From: Ceraceosorus guamensis
Lineage: Eukaryota; Basidiomycota; Exobasidiomycetes; Ceraceosorales; Ceraceosoraceae
NCBI RefSeq assembly: GCF_003144195.1
Contig: NW_020290033.1
Span: 62,001 to 126,000 of the forward strand
DNA: 64,000 bases
Direction of reading: 5' to 3'
The notes beneath the pieces were generated by a model. The model did no database searches and had not been told where the DNA came from. It worked only from the letters and a program-made list of their open reading frames with translations. A program made the translations under genes and the position numbers. The first letter of the stretch is position 1; every line of letters starts with the position of its first letter. Of this stretch, positions 60,045-64,000 are shown piece by piece.

Positions 60045-60902
60045 TGACCTTATCGAAATGATCACACCTTCCACGTGACGAGTCTCTCCATCAGCGCATA
60101 ATCGTGGATCAAATCAAATGCTGCATGGGCCTGCCTTCCTGCTACCGCGCATCCGCAGATGAAGAGTCACGAGTGGCGTCTGCCCAGGAACATTCCCTCC
60201 AGTCAAGAGTTTTTGAGTTACATCATTGCCACAAGCATGCTCTAGCAAGCCACTTAATTGCTCCATCAATGCGCAAAAGAGCAAGCCGTACGTAGCTGAC
60301 CTAAAGAGGCGCGTGTGAGACCGCCAATATCCCCATTCTCATCAAGCTCACGAGTCATGAGTGCGACTGTGTGCGGGGAAACAGGAAGGCAGGGAAGGTG
60401 CAAAGGAGCGGCGCACAAGCATGTATGCGTGGAACGTGCATCGCGTTCGCGCACCCCTCGGTCTGCGGGAGCGATGTAATAAGAGCTGCCTGGTCCCTCG
60501 GACTCAAGATGAAGACACGTCATGGCTTGCGCTTCTGCGCGGGCCTACGCACATTTGTCCGTGTTGCGTGGGGCTTCTCTGTGTCGGGCATTCGACAGGA
60601 GTCACGAGTTCATGTGGCGCATAAGCTGAGCGCCGTACAGGAGACGGACCATCGTCGCACGAAAGCAGACCTATGATTTCAGGGCCAAATGCGGGATGGA
60701 ACTTTAGATTCTGGAAGCTGAGGGTTGCGCGACTTTGTCTGGGGGTTACAGGGAGGGGGAAAAAAGGGAGGAAAAGGTCTGCTTCACAACCACATAGTGA
60801 CCAGCGCCAGTCACATCGCCTTCTCTTGACTGCGCTAGGCGTTCTAGAGAAGTCGCTGTAAGAGTCTGCTTGCAACAAGCCTCGACCGACATCGCGTGCC
60901 GT

Positions 60903-63929
<3,027 letters not shown>

Positions 63930-64000
63930 TGTGGACCAAAAGGAAGCAAAGAGTACTAAACGCTCCTAGATATGGCGGAAAAAGCTGTGAATGCGGCTCA

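Larger units (their letters stand above)
57845..60902. other. Gene-poor island, about 3 kb
   Basis: No frame reads as a protein. It contains (GAA)n at about 58859-58872, a 17-bp tandem pair (59331-59364), a 16-bp tandem pair (59676-59707), a 15-bp palindrome ACACCTTTAAGGTGT (59515-59529), (CTTG)6 at 60021-60044, TATA-like runs at about 59763-59771 and 59869-59877, and the densest cluster of the dispersed ARTCAMGART words in the window (58284, 58536, 59016, 59038, 59469, 60165, 60201, 60600). The right end is the 3' flank of GFA1. Confidence 0.55.

Overview
The window is nuclear DNA of a filamentous or yeast-like basidiomycete, most likely Ustilaginomycotina (smuts, Malassezia, Exobasidiomycetes). 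The evidence is: many short (50-110 nt) introns with GTGAGT/GTAAGT-type donors; housekeeping proteins of fungal type (Gfa1, Pgk1, Smc1, Utp18, RSC4-like, condensin subunit 1); a multi-PAS hybrid histidine kinase; and a secreted homologue of the Malassezia allergen Mala s 1. There is no rRNA, recognisable tRNA, CRISPR array, transposase, reverse transcriptase or virus-like element. Species and chromosome cannot be read from the sequence.

Layout, left to right: (1) <1-~3.96 kb, minus: large Ser-rich disordered protein, cut by the window edge, 5' structure unresolved. (2) 5.1-6.8 kb, minus: DHA1-type MFS transporter with a frame break near its N-terminus. (3) 7.8-9.6 kb, plus: membrane-anchored paraoxonase/arylesterase-like protein. 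(4) 9.7-10.6 kb, minus: p24 cargo receptor. (5) 11.6-13.2 kb, plus: phosphoglycerate kinase. (6) 13.6-14.4 kb, minus: Pol III subunit C11. (7) 15.7-18.0 kb, minus: Utp18. (8) 18.6-19.7 kb, plus: COA1-like protein. (9) 20.3-~26.3 kb, minus: hybrid histidine kinase. (10) 28.4-32.2 kb, minus: cohesin Smc1. (11) 33.1-36.8 kb, plus: tandem bromodomain RSC4-like protein. (12) 38.3-39.5 kb, plus: Mala s 1-like secreted propeller. (13) 39.9-42.4 kb, minus: multi-pass membrane protein of unknown function. (14) 42.4-46.0 kb: gene-poor island. (15) 46.0-47.7 kb, plus: unrecognised multi-exon gene. (16) 47.9-52.7 kb, minus: condensin subunit 1. (17) 53.8-57.6 kb, minus: AGC kinase. (18) 57.6-60.9 kb: second gene-poor island. 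(19) 60.9-63.9 kb, minus: Gfa1. All exon structures were read by eye from splice sites, phase and protein continuity.

The genes are not one pathway; this is an ordinary mixed block. Shared themes are chromosome structure and chromatin (Smc1, condensin, RSC4-like), RNA synthesis and ribosome biogenesis (C11, Utp18), signalling (hybrid kinase, AGC kinase), secretion and cell surface (p24, Mala s 1-like, MFS, Gfa1 for chitin precursor) and central or mitochondrial metabolism (Pgk1, COA1-like).

The most unusual non-genic signal is a short dispersed word, ARTCAMGART (reverse AYTCKTGAYT), found at least 24 times, essentially only outside called exons, against about 0.5 expected by chance. Other points of note: a receiver-domain phospho-acceptor Asp on a 26-nt microexon, a Gfa1 start codon isolated by an intron from its catalytic Cys, a ~70-residue insert in the AGC kinase activation loop, and frame breaks in three fast-evolving genes.
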